From the NCBI RefSeq assembly GCF_023078275.1, contig NC_062983.1, forward strand, positions 10,285,001 through 10,349,000: a stretch of DNA of 64,000 nucleotides. Reading direction: 5' to 3'. A model generated the notes under the pieces. That model saw only the letters and a program-made list of their open reading frames with translations, was not told the origin of the DNA and searched no databases. Shown piece after piece: positions 11,896 through 22,803 of this stretch; position 1 is the stretch's first letter; each line of letters opens with the position of its first letter. The stretch comes from Leguminivora glycinivorella. Taxonomy: Eukaryota; Arthropoda; Insecta; Lepidoptera; Tortricidae. The translations under genes were made by a program, and so were the position numbers.

Positions 11896-12100
11896 TATTT
11901 TTTTCGGTTTCGCTTTCGGTTTTGGTCTTGGTTTCGGTGTCGGTTTTGGTGTAGGTTTCGGTGTCGGTTTCGGTTTCGATTTCGGTGTTCGTTTCCATTC
12001 CCGTTTCGGTTTCCGTTTTCGTTTTCAGTTTTGTTTTTGTTTAAACTAACAGAACTAAAACTAAAACCAAAACCAAAACCAAACCAGAAACGGGAAATCG
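11896..12100. repeat. Imperfect ggtttcggt repeat and aaaacc repeat
   Basis: A run of ggtttcggtgtcggttttgg-type hexamer-like repeats followed by ctaaaaccaaaaccaaaacc. Translates to FGFGFGVGF-type peptides, which I regard as low complexity and not a protein. Copy B: 46317-46521. Confidence 0.8.
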
Positions 12101-12487
12101 AACACGGGAAACCGGATATCGGATACCGTATATCGGATACTGGTTACCGGTTACTGTCTACCGTTTACCGGATACCGGTTACCGTCTACCGGTTACCGGA
12201 TACCGGTCACCGTTTACCGGATACCGGTTAACGGTCATTGGTTACTGGTTACCGGTTACCGGTCACCGAATACCGGAGACCTGTCACCGGTTACCGGTTA
12301 CCGGGTACCGGTTACCGGATAGCGGATACCGGTTACCGGATACCGGTTACCGGATACCGGTTACCAGATACCGGTTACCGGATACCGGATACAGGATACA
12401 GGATACAGGATACAGGATACAGGATACAGGATACAGGATACAGTATACCGGATACCGGTTACCGGTTACCGGGTACCAGATACCAGA
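12101..12487. repeat. Heptanucleotide satellite (ggttacc/ggatacc/ggataca)
   Basis: Tandem 7-mers built on ggttacc and ggatacc, frequently alternating as 14-mers, then a run of about 8 ggataca units near 12388-12443. ggttacc is self-complementary (one base centre), so the array is rich in local dyads. In copy B the array is split at 46685/50969. Confidence 0.9.
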
Positions 12488-13952
12488 AACCAGGTTTTGA
12501 TTTCTGGTTTCTCATGTTACAACATGTATAGATTAGTCGATACCAAGTCGGACACTTTCGATTAGGCGATTTCGGCTCGCATTGTTACGCAGCATTCGAG
12601 TGTTGAGTTTCTCACACATGAGGCCCCCTAATTTGTACCACTCATATTATTGATTTGACTCTCGTAACACAAACACCTCATGCCCACACAAATACACACA
12701 AAATAAAATCATTCACAAACTTCAAATCATTCAAAAACTCAACTGTCACACGCGCTCCTCGCGGTCCTCTAAGAACTCCCTCGCGAGAGTCGACACTTCA
12801 AAATGAAGCGACATCGCATCGGCTCATCGTCCACAAATCCGAAAAGATCCACCGATAAATTTGTACCGGAAAGACCTCACCGTGACAATGTCACATTACC
12901 CAAATTACTTCAAAAATCCTCTGAAAGTGAAACAGTTCATCAGTTCACAGGTTTACCGTAAGAGTGAGTGAGACAGACACGCACTGTGCTTCAAATTTGC
13001 CTCGCCAAAATACGTTACACACGACTCGAAAGAATACAGTCTTAAGCGCCGCAAGCTTTCATACATATTACGTTGTTGTGATCCAAGCATCTCGTCAAGC
13101 TCGATAGGTACTATTATTGAGCTAACGACTTGACCAGTTTAACGTGACCTATCGGACTAATTGATTTGTATGACTTTTGTCACTTGTAATAAGGCAGCTC
13201 TCTTATACTGGACGGTGAAATATTTGTTATCGAAGCGTTTTGAAAACGCGGCGCCCTTGATATCGCCGAGCGCAACACGTGTCGACAACTCGCCGCCCGT
13301 TCCCGCTACTACTATACTAGCTATACCTACTCTGTGCACGACCTTATTCTGCAGGTAATAACGTTCATATTAAAGCGCAAGTAAGAAAAATATCAATTAA
13401 GTAATGAATCTTACATATTTGTTGTTTAATTGATTTCGTATAGTACTAAGAATATATTAACGGCAAAATTTACCATCTTTCAATTTAGTCAAGTATTTTT
13501 CCTTTCCTAAAATTATCAATATTTAAGATTTTGAACAAGCGCCAAAAGTATTGGTATAAGTTTTAATAATTTATCAACACACGTAATATTATATTCATAA
13601 TAAATTGCAGGATTACGGTTAACAATATTTTCTAGTGAAATACGCCTGAAAATGTGTAACTTACTAAACCTTCTTTATAAATGATAGTTCTGTATGAATT
13701 ATTTATAAAAATTAGATGTTTTTATATGAAATGCAGGTGTCACAACATAATACAAGCACTTTTTCCGGATTACATTTAATACTTTAGTTATAAAATCAAA
13801 AATTATTCAAAGTTCGTTTTTATTTTTTTTTAAATTGAATCGGAACCCTAATTTGATTAATAATTTGTATTTTAACTATCACTAATGATACTTTATACGA
13901 CAGAAAAAGAAAATTACGGTTACCGAATTATGTCCAGGTCAAGCTATTTTTA
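12488..13952. other. Non-coding, nothing recognised
   Basis: Shared with 51126-52585 of copy B at high identity. No exon, RNA gene or known element was recognised. Ends with the right inverted terminus of the large insertion. Confidence 0.5.
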
Positions 13953-14104
13953 ACACGCTTTTATTAGGTCGTCGTGTATGTAACTAACTATGTAATGGAA
14001 TCTGCGGAGGCTAATTTAACCATCTTCCAAGGATCGTAGCGTAATGAAAATTGGCAGCTGTATGTAGTTATGATGACAATACAATAATATGATACTGTTG
14101 AACT

Positions 14105-14840
14105 GATCTGATGATGGAGCCGGAAGATATGAACTGGAACTACATGATGGAACATCGTATCATAGCTGTTTTTGGGTTTCTTAGAAAAGTCTTGTAATGA
14201 ACTTTGACTACGATTAGGTTTCAAGGTCTGATGATGGAGCCGGAAGATATGAACTGGAACTACATGATGGAACATCGTATCATAGCTGTTTTTGGGTTTC
14301 TTAGAAAAGTCTTGTAATTGACTTTGACTACGATTAGGTTTCAAGGTCTGATGATGGAGCCGGAAGATATTGAACTGGAACTACATGATGGAACATCGTA
14401 TCATAGCAGTTTTTGAGTTTCTTAGAAAAGTCTTGTAATGAACTTTGACTACGATTAGGTTTCAAGGTCTGATGATGAAGCTGGAAGATATGACCTGGAA
14501 CTACATTATGGAACATCGTATCATAGCTGTTTTTGGGTTTCTTAGAAAAGTCTTGTAATAAACTTTGACTACGATTAGGTTTCAAGGTCTGATGATGAAG
14601 CTGGAAGATATGACCTGGAACTACATGATGGAACATCGTATCATAGCTGTTTTTGGGTTTCTTAGAAAAGTATTGTAATGAACTTTGACTACGATTAGGT
14701 TTCAAGGTCTGATGATGGAGCCGGAAGATATGAACTGGAACTACATGATGGAACTTCGTATCATAGCTGTTTTCTGGTTTCTTAGAAAAGTCTTACAATG
14801 AACTTTGACCACGACTAGGTTTCAAGGTCTGATAGTGAAG
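14105..14840. repeat. 120 bp tandem array
   Basis: Unit starts aaggtctgatgatggagccg; unit starts fall at about 14107, 14227, 14347, 14468, 14588, 14708 and a degraded 14828. The unit length is a multiple of three, so the minus strand reads as a 40-residue repeated peptide; I treat that as an accident of the period. Confidence 0.92.
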
Positions 14841-14929
14841 CCCGAAGATTGGCACTGGCATTCCATGATGGCATGGCATGGCATCGCAAAAAAGGATCAA
14901 CAAAGTATGTAAAATAAGTTGGGCTAGGG

Positions 14930-17900
14930 TTTTCTTGTGACCCTTAAGAGCAAAAGTAAGGGGGGTTCGGGGGGCGAAGCCCCCCGCATAAAAGAATGAT
15001 AAAGGTAGTATTTAAAATAAGTTGGGTTAGGGTTTTCTTGTGATCCTTAAGTGCAAAAGTAAGGGGGGCTCGGGGGGCGAAACCCCCCGCATAAAAGAAA
15101 GATCAACGTAGTATTTAAAACAAGTTGGGTTAGGGTTTTCTTGTGACCTTTAAGAGCAAAGAAAGGGGGGCTCGGGCGGCGAAGCCCCCCGCATAAAAGA
15201 AGGATCAATGTAATATTTAAAATAAGTTGGGTTAGGGCTTGTGACCCTTAAGAGCAAAGAAAGGGGGGCTCGGGTGGCGAAGCCCCCCGCATAAAAGAAA
15301 GATCAATGTAATATTTAAAATAAGTTGGGTTAGGGCTTGTGACCCTTAAGAGCAAAAGTAAGGGGGGCTCGGGGGGCGAAGCCCCCGCATAAAAAAAGAT
15401 CAACGTAATATTTAAAATAAATTAGGTCAGGGTTTTCCTGTGACCCTTAAGTGCAAAAGTAAGGGGGGCTCGGGGGGCGAAGCCCCCGCATAAAAGAAAG
15501 ATCAACGTAATATTTAAAATAAGTTGGGTTAGGGTTTTCTTGTGACCCTCAAGAGCAAAGAAAGGAGGGCTTCGGGGGGCGAACCCCCCCGCATAAAAAA
15601 ATGATCAATGTAATATTAAAAAAAAGTTGGGTTAGGATTTTCTTGTGACCCTTACGAGCAAATAAAGGGGGGCTCGGGGGGCGAAGCCCCCCGCAAAAAA
15701 AAATATCAACGTAGTATTCAAAATAAGTTGGTTTAGGGTTTTCTTGTGACCCTCAAGAGTAAATAAACAAAAGGGGGGCTCGGGGGGCGAAGCCCCCCGC
15801 ATAAAACGATCAACGTAGTATTTAAAATAAGTTGGGTTAGGGTTTTCTTGTGATCCTTAAGTGCAAAAAGTAAGGGGGGCTCGGGGGGCGAAACCCCCCG
15901 CATAAAAGAAAGATCAACGTAATATTTAAAACAAGTTGGGTTAGGGTTTTCTTGTGACCTTTAAGAGCAAAGAAAGGGGGGCTCGGGCGGCGAAGCCCCC
16001 CGCATAAAAGAAAGATCAATGTAATATTTAAAATAAGTTGGGTTAGGGCTTGTGACCCTTAAGAGCAAAAGTAAGGGGGGCTCGGGGGCGAAGCCCCGCA
16101 TAAAAGAAAGATCAATGTAATATTTAAAATAAGTTGGGTTAGGGCTTGTGACCCTTAAGAGCAATAGTAGGGGGCTCGGGGGCGAAGCCCCCGCATAAAA
16201 AAAGATCAACGTAATATTTAAAATAAATTAGGTCAGGGTTTTCTTGTGACCCTTAAGTGCAAAAGTAAGGGGGGCTCGGGGGCGAAGCCCCCTCATAAAA
16301 GAAAGATCAACGTAATATTTAAAATAAGTTGGGTTAGGGTTTTCTTGTGACCCTCAAGAGCAAAGAAAGGGGGGCTTCGGGGGGCGAACCCCACGAATAA
16401 AAAAATGATCAATGTAATATTTAAAATAAGTTGGGTTAGGATTTTCTTGTGACCCTTACGAGCAAATAAAGGGGGGGGAAAAAATCAACGTAGTATTCAA
16501 AATAAGTTGGTTTAGGGTTTTCTTGTGACCCTCAAGAGTAAATAAACAAAAGGAGGGCTTGGGGGGCGAAGCCCCCCGCATAAAAGAATGATCAACGTAG
16601 TATTTAAAATAAGTTGGGTTAGGGTTTTCTTGTGATCCTTAAGTGCAAAAGTAAGGGGAGCTCGGGGGGCGAAACCCCCCGCATAAAAGAAAGATCAACG
16701 TAATATTTAAAACAAGTTGGGTTAGGGTTTTCTTGTGACCTTTAAGAGCAAAGAAAGGGGGGCTCGGGCGGCGAAGCCCCCCGCATAAAAGAAAGATCAA
16801 TGTAATATTTAAAATAAGTTGGGTTAGGGCTTGCGACCCTTAAGAGCAAAAGTAAGGGGGGCTCGGGGGGCGAAGCCCCCCGCATAAAAAAAAGATCAAC
16901 GTAATATTTAAAATAAATTAGGTTAGGATTTTCTTGTGACCCCTAAGTGCAAAAGTAAGGGGGGCTCGGGGGGCGAAGCCCCCGCATAAAAGAAAGATCA
17001 ACGTAATATTTAAAATAAGTTGGGTTAGGGTTTTCTTGTGACCCTTAAGAGCAAAGAAAGGGGTGCTCGGGGGGCGAAGCCCCCCGCAAAAAAAGGATCA
17101 ACGTAGTATGTAAAATAAGTTGGTTTAGGGTTTTCTTGTGACCCTCAAGAGTAAATAAACAAAAGGGGGGCTCGGGGGGCAAAGCCCCCCGCATAAAAGA
17201 AAGATCAACGTAGTATTTAAAAAAAGTTGGGTTAGGGTTTTCTTGTGACCCTTAAGTGCAAAAGTAAGGGGGGCTCAGGAGGCGAAGCCCCCCGCATAAA
17301 AGAAAGATCAACGTAATATTTAAAATAAGTTGGGTAAGGGTTTTCTTGTGATCTTTAAGAGCAAAGAAAGGGGGGCTCGGGTGGCGAAGCCCCCCGCATA
17401 AAAGAAAGATCAATGGAATATTTAAAATAAGTTGGGTTAGGGCTTGTAACCCTTAAGAGCAAAAGTAAGGGGGGCTCGGGGGGCGAAGCCCCCCGCATAA
17501 AAAAAGATCAACGTAATATTTAAAATAAATTAGGTCAGGGTTTTCTTGTGACCCTTAAGTGCAAAAGTAAGGGGGGCTCGGGGTGCGAAGCCCCCCGCAT
17601 AATAGAAAGTTCAACGTAATATTTAAAATAAGTTGGGTTAGGGTTTTCTTGTGACCTTTAAGAGCAAAGAAAGGGGGGCTCGGGTGGCGAAGCCCCCCGC
17701 ACAAAAGAAAGATCAATGTAATATTTAAAATAAGTTGGGTTAGGGCTTTTGACCCTTAAGATCAAAAGTAAGGGGGGCTCGGGGGCGAAGCCCCCCGCAT
17801 AAAAAAAGATCAAAGTTATATTTAAAATAAATTAGGTTAGGGTTTTCTTGTGACCCTTAAGTGCAAAAGTAAGGGGGGCTCGGGGGGCGAAGCCCCCACA

Positions 17901-18400
17901 TAAAAGAAAGATCAACGTAATATTTAAAATAAGTCGGGTTAGGGTTTTCTTGTGACCCTCAAGAGCAAAGAAAGGGGGGCTTCGGGGGGCGAACCCCCCG
18001 CATAAAAAAATGATCAATGTAATATTTAAAATAAGTTGGGTTAGGATTTTCTTGTGACTCTCAAGAGCAAAAAAAGGGGGGCTCGGGGGGCGCAGCCCCC
18101 CGCATTAAAAAATGATCAATGTAATATTTAAAATAAGTTGAGTTAGGTTTTCTTGTGACCCTTAAGAGGAAAGAAAGGGGGCCTCGGTCGCCCCCCGAGG
18201 CGAAGCCCCCGGCATAAAAGGAAGATCAACGTAATATTTAAAATAAGTTGGGTTAGGGTTTTCTTGTGACCCTTACGAGCAAAGAAAGGGGGCTCGGGGG
18301 CGAAGCCCCCGCAAAAAAAAGGATCATCGTAGTATGTAAAATAAGTTGGGTTAGGGTTTTCTTGTGACCCTTAAGAGCAAAAGTAAGGGGGGCAAAAGTA
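14930..18400. repeat. ~107 bp GC-hairpin tandem array with higher-order structure
   Basis: About 32 units. Each has an AT-rich half (aatatttaaaataagttggg then ttagggttttcttgtgaccc) and a GC-rich half (ggggggctcggggggcgaag then ccccccgc) whose gggggc/gcccccc arms can pair around gaa. Variant units recur in order: the variant with cttgtgatccttaagtg is at about 15034, 15842 and 16626, each followed by the acaagttggg variant, the gggcttgtgac variant and the aaattagg variant, which gives a higher-order period near 0.8 kb. Confidence 0.9.
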
Positions 18401-18828
18401 AGGGCTTTATCAACGAAAAATTTCATGCCACGCCACTGCTAAGCATGTCGCGAAGGTCTACAGATCCCAGAGCCACTATCAGTCTTTTAGTTGCTTAGCA
18501 AACTGTCGCGTCCACGTTCCATATCCAGGTTCAACCCCACGCAAATATACTAGAGAGCGACTGAGAAAATTCAACCTTTTGTCTTTTTGCTACTCTGTAA
18601 GATGAAATCCTTAAGTCCTGTATTGCATTAATCTTCAAATTAGCGCAGCACTATGAAATTTTTTTAAATGAATGACTTTATTGCGATAAACTTGGTACCT
18701 ATACATCAGGTGGTATTAATTCTTATTAAGTAGCAATACGTGTTAAGCCACAAATGGCTTGCGAAATTCGCCTACTTGAAATTATATTTTTGTTTAAATT
18801 TTAAATATTAACCACTAAAAAGTATAAA

Positions 18829-19260
18829 ATAAATTTATAGTTTAAAAAACTCTAGAAAAACACGCTTTTATAAATGCACGTAAAAGCCAAAAATAAATTA
18901 TGGATCGTTCAAGTTGTCTCTATTGCTGGGATGAAGAGTAAACTATGTGCTTTTAATTATAATATTTGATTGTAAAAGCGTGGGGCGCTGTAACAGGAAA
19001 AACTTTTTGTATAACTTGCTGAGAAATCAAGTTAAGCTATATTACGAGAAGCAGTTTGTACACAGATTGGCGCGCTAACTGGACTTGCAGCAAGACTGCA
19101 GCGCCCCACGCTTTTACAATCAAATATTATAATTAAAAGCACATAGTTTACTCTTCATCCCAGCAATAGAGACAACTTGAACGATCCATAATTTATTTTT
19201 GGCTTTTACGTGCATTTATAAAAGCGTGTTTTTCTAGAGTTTTTTAAACTATAAATTTAT
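18829..19260. repeat. Perfect 162 bp inverted repeat, 108 bp spacer
   Basis: Arms 18829-18990 and 19099-19260 are exact reverse complements as read by eye. Outer ends ataaatttatagtttaaaaa; inner ends ...gtaaaagcgtggggcgctg. It forms the right end of the copy A-specific insertion. Confidence 0.93.
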
Positions 19261-19271
19261 TACTGGCCTAG

Positions 19272-20330
19272 TCGCAACGCGACTAAAAAACCTTCCGTGG
19301 AAAGTTCGGAAACTAACTCAAGATGTACAGCTTTAACGCTCATACATACGAAAACTGCAACGTAATTTTATTATTTTTGCGTTACGAACCTTATTAGCGC
19401 GTACGTAGAATGGCCCACAAAAGTCACAAGACGTTTTACTAAACACACGCGCGGGGCGCAGCCGAACCGAGGGTAACATTCCCATGCGCGGCTGGCAGCG
19501 AGTCGGTCGAGCGCGGAAGCATTTGATACAACGATGTACGCGGAGGCGAACAATATCACGACCAGAGATAATCCAGTATCGCTGTAAGAGCGAGTTTTGC
19601 ACGCACTGCGAACCGGCATGTAATTCCTTTATATGCGCATCGTCAATAATAAGATTTGTAAGAGGATGTCTTTTAGGTAAAATCAATTGTTGTTTTGATT
19701 CAAAAGGTAAAAGCGATTTGTGAATACGTCCGCCGACGCGTAACAAACCATCCTTATCTATCATGGGCGTGAGACGCCGCAAACGAATTGACGGAAGTTT
19801 ATTTGACGAAATCCTTTTAATGTCGTCTTCGAACACTTTTTGTTGTGTAATCAATATTAGTCGATTTAATGCAAAATTATACTCTGGTACGGTGACGTAC
19901 TTTGGGAATGTTTGTTTATGTTTCCTGCATTTATTGTAGAAACGAAATATGAATGCTGTGACGCGAACTAATTTACCTAGCGACGAAAATAGCGTTATAA
20001 GAGTGTCGTCGTCCGGGGAAGGAGGCAATGTGGACACACATGCGTAACTAAGACTTGCCGAATCATGTGTATTGCGTTTTTCCTCATTCGTGTTTACCAC
20101 CGGTTTGTGTATAGGCCAGGAGTCGCGACTGTGTTGGAGCCATGTAGGACCATGGAGCCACAAGTCATTTTGTACGAGCGCGGCGGGGAGCAGACCGCGA
20201 GACGCCGGGTCAGCGCTGTTATCAGCTGACGGGACGTGACGCCAACAGCGCGCCGGGACACGGGACAAAATCTCACTGGTGCGGTTCGAGACAAACGTTT
20301 TCCATTCGTGCGGGGGTGACTGTGTGCTCG
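19272..20330 (-). pseudogene. BEL/Pao retrotransposon pol, RNase H end to integrase start (copy A)
   Basis: Minus-strand frame with the BEL/Pao RNase H-integrase linker (WRHVPSADNSADPASRGL), a block with LRVGGRI typical of the family, then an HHCC zinc-binding region (AHIKELH ... CIKC) and the start of the integrase core (SCDFCGPFYV, first acidic residue). Two bases missing relative to copy B near 19368 shift the frame, so the copy A frame ends early. The gene then meets the large insertion at 19271. The missing second half is at 5116-5860. The 5' part of the element (gag, protease, RT, 5' LTR) is not in the window. Confidence 0.85.
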
Positions 20331-20689
20331 GAACGCGCCTCTTTCATATATTTGATCGCCAGTGTCCGAGGTGTGCTTATAGCCTAGGAAACATAGGTTT
20401 TACAAATGTCAATGTAATGCTACGAGTAGGTTATATTGTACTACTCAATGCGACTGTGAAAACTAATGCAACAAAATGTAGGCAGTCATGGAAAATAACA
20501 TTCATTGTATGGAGAAAGTGAATAGAACCTAACAACTACTCACTTTACTATTTATTGGGTTGGTAAGAAAGTAATGAGCGATCGATTGAATTCCACATAA
20601 AATTTTTGAGAGAGTTCTAGAATCTTCTATGGTCGAAAGTATGTAAAGGGCGAGTCGCACAGTTTCTCGTCAGTCATTCACTAGCTGTC

Positions 20690-20765
20690 ATCATCATCAT
20701 CCTCCTTGCGTTATCCCGGCATTTGCCACGGCTCATGGGAGCCTGGGGTCCGCTTTGACAACTAA
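20690..20765 (-). mobile_element. 5'-truncated LINE 3' end inside mariner
   Basis: 76 bp flanked by an exact 17 bp duplication, gtcattcactagctgtc (20673-20689 and 20766-20782). On the minus strand it reads gaccccaggctcccatgagc and ends in a gatgatgatgatga tail, which I recognise as an RTE-like LINE 3' end. It lies in the 5' leader of the mariner, so it is younger than it. Confidence 0.8.
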
Positions 20766-20805
20766 GTCATTCACTAGCTGTCGCCGAGCTAATATAAGGA
20801 AGAAA

Positions 20806-21828
20806 ATGGACGAATTAAAAGTGCATGTAAGGCATTGCTTACTATATGAATTTCAGTCTGGCCATTCAGCCGCCGAAGCAGTGCGTAATATATGTCAGCG
20901 TGTTGCTCCTGAAGTTGTGTCTGAGGCCACGGCGAAACGATGGTTCCAGCGGTTTCGTAGTGGCGACTTTTCATTATCAGATCAACCTAAGTCTGGTCGA
21001 CCGGTGAAGATTGATGTGGCCAAATTAAAAACCTTAATTGAAGGAGATCCGAGGCTAACAAGTCGTACTCTTGCTACCGAGTTAGGCTGCTCTCATGTCA
21101 CCATAGAAACACATTTACACGAGTTGGGAAAAAACTACAAATACAGTGTTTGGATACCGCACGAACTTGATAGAGATCAACTAAACCGCCGTGCCGATAT
21201 CTGCATACAACTTCTGTCTTTTCGCCGCACATTCAACTGGTTGGACCATCTTATCACTGGAGATGAAAAATGGGTCTTATATATAAATCACACACGCGAA
21301 CGTCAGTAGCTAGCTACAAACGAAAAAGGAATAGAGGCACCAAAAACAGAGCCTCACCCGAAAAAAGTTATGCTGTCCGTTTGGTGGGATATTCATGGTA
21401 TTATTCACTGGGAACTCCTACCAAGTGGAATGACTGTTACCGCATCAGTATACTGTAATCAGCTTGAAAATTTAAACCAAAAAATCTGTCAGAATCGTCC
21501 ACAGCATGCTAAAGTTTTTTTCTTACACGACAATGCTCGCCCACACATTGCAAAAGTGACTCGGCTAAATCTATTGGAGCTAGGTTGGAAAGTGATACCT
21601 CATCCACCGTACTCTCCAGACTTGGCACCTACGGATTACGCATTGTTCAGATCGCTAAGCAATGCCTTGAATGAAAAAAAGTTCGATGATCAAGCCCATC
21701 TACGACAGTACATAGCTGAGGTTTTTTAATCTAAACCTAAGAACTTCTTCGCCGATGCTATTCATTTTTTACCAGAACGATGGAGACAAGTAGTAGATAA
21801 CGAAGGCCGTTATATTTTTGATAAATGA
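20806..21828 (+). pseudogene. mariner transposase with two in-frame stops
   Basis: A 340-codon frame starting MDELKVHVRHCLLYEF. N-terminal helix-turn-helix region (AKRWFQRFRSGDFSL) is followed by the catalytic domain: WLDHLITGDEKW (first D), VFFLHDNARPH (second D), PPYSPDLAPTDYALF (third D, mariner DD34D spacing). The frame is broken by TAG at 21307-21309, where mariners usually have tryptophan, and by TAA at 21727-21729; no frameshift is needed. The element is therefore inactive unless these are read errors. Confidence 0.92.
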
Positions 21829-22035
21829 TTAAAATAATAAATTAAATAAAAATTACAATATTGGTTATGATTCGCTCATTACTTTCTTACCAACCCAATA
21901 AAAATTTAGAGGTGTTGATACATTTCTTGGAGTCAAAGCATCATCAAGGTTTTGGTGTAAGCCGTGGGAAGCTGTGATAGCATTTTAGAGAAGCCATCAT
22001 CATAAATAAATTAATTAGGTGTATTAACTGCTTAA

Positions 22036-22763
22036 GGCTGCTTTCAAAAAAAACGTCAAAATAATGTAAGAATGTAAAATTGATAGTTTTAGTCGGTGAA
22101 ATACTACACTTTCCGTTATCCAATGGATTTATTTACTTCAAGTTTCAGTTAGAGCGTCTTATTATCTTGATTTTTGTAAGACTGGATTTTTGAAAATTAA
22201 CTCACTGAATTAATTATGAATTTTTCTCTAATGCACGTTTAGAAAAACTCACATATAGAGCGGAATTAGTCGATCTTATTTGTAAAATTTGGACAATTTT
22301 GAATACTAAAACAGGTAAATTTATAATTAGTATAGCCTGTACTGCAATCTTCTCAGACTACATTTTTATTATAAGGTTTTGAAAAAGAGTAAACGAGGCT
22401 AAGACGAATTCAATTTTTTTCAGAAATCAGCCAAAATTAAGTGTCAATTTCTTTGAAAATCTACATCACATCGAAGTAATTTTTGTACTTAATTAATCTG
22501 CAACGTTTACTTAAATTGCTTTTATGCCTTAGTAATTATAAATTGCTATTATTAATTTTTGGCAATTTTTTGAAAACGAGCATTCACCGGTACAATTGTT
22601 ACCACTTTTGGACATTTTCTCATATTTTGTTAGACCAAGTAGAAAAAGTCCTATAATGTGATATATATTTGTAAACCACTCGCAAAGCCCTTTAAATTGA
22701 TACCACACACGGTATTATCGAGCGCTCGGTTGCGATTTCACTGTTTTTCACACGAAAGCCCTC
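22036..22763. mobile_element. 728 bp non-autonomous TTAA element, copy A only
   Basis: TTAA flanks both ends (22032-22035, 22764-22767). Ends ggctgctttc and gaaagccctc are imperfect complements. Copy B has the empty site ctgcttaagcttaag near 54006. AT-rich with no frame. TTAA target suggests mobilisation by piggyBac-type or similar transposase. Confidence 0.75.
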
Positions 22764-22803
22764 TTAAGCTTAAGTGCTTATATTATTTACTTTACTTTTT
22801 CAG

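Larger units (their letters stand above)
13953..19262. mobile_element. 5.3 kb array-bearing insertion, copy A only
   Basis: Absent from copy B, where ...gctattttta joins ctggcctag directly. The insert is flanked by TTA on both sides. From left to right: a head starting acacgcttttattaggtcg, a 120 bp tandem array, a ~107 bp tandem array of about 32 units, a short unique stretch, and a perfect 162 bp inverted repeat that forms the right end. The motif cacgctttta occurs at the left tip and at both ends of each palindrome arm. No protein is encoded. Superfamily uncertain; array-bearing Helentron-like or TTA-target (Harbinger-like) elements are possibilities. Confidence 0.7.
5861..19271. mobile_element. 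Large insertion with inverted termini inside the BEL integrase (copy A)
   Basis: The integrase frame is interrupted exactly between 5860 and 19272. The left end of the insert (ctagactaagaaaagtaagc, then taccctggacataattc) is repeated in inverted, imperfect form at the right end (gaattatgtccaggtcaagc then tatttttactggcctag, here split by a second insertion at 13952). The terminal repeat is about 38 bp and both ends carry CTAG. No target duplication is obvious. No transposase was found inside. The same insert is at 40526-52596 in copy B, so it predates the duplication. Superfamily unresolved. Confidence 0.7.
20555..21898 (+). mobile_element. mariner transposon, copy A only
   Basis: Terminal inverted repeats ttgggttggtaagaaagtaa and its complement at the right end, with TA on each side (20553-20554 and 21899-21900). 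Copy B has the empty site near 53876. Length 1344 bp, normal for mariner once the 93 bp of a nested insertion plus its duplication is removed. Confidence 0.95.

Noticed and set aside
12031..12531. Frames rich in GYRLPDTGYR
   Set aside because: Translation of the heptanucleotide satellite; low complexity.
13988..14705. Minus-strand repetitive peptides with LQDFSKKPKNSYDTMFHH units
   Set aside because: Produced by a 120 bp tandem array whose period is divisible by three; the array is confined to a mobile insertion.
15015..15030. Telomeric repeat (ttaggg-like motifs)
   Set aside because: The motif occurs once per ~107 bp unit, not as a TTAGG run.
14930..18400. CRISPR-like array of regularly spaced repeats
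   Set aside because: Units are tandem with no unique spacers, lie in an insect genome, and have satellite-type variation.
22658..22803. Possible 5' extension of CP2 exon 2
   Set aside because: The upstream part is inside a TTAA element that is absent from copy B; the true exon starts after the ttttcag acceptor at 22803.
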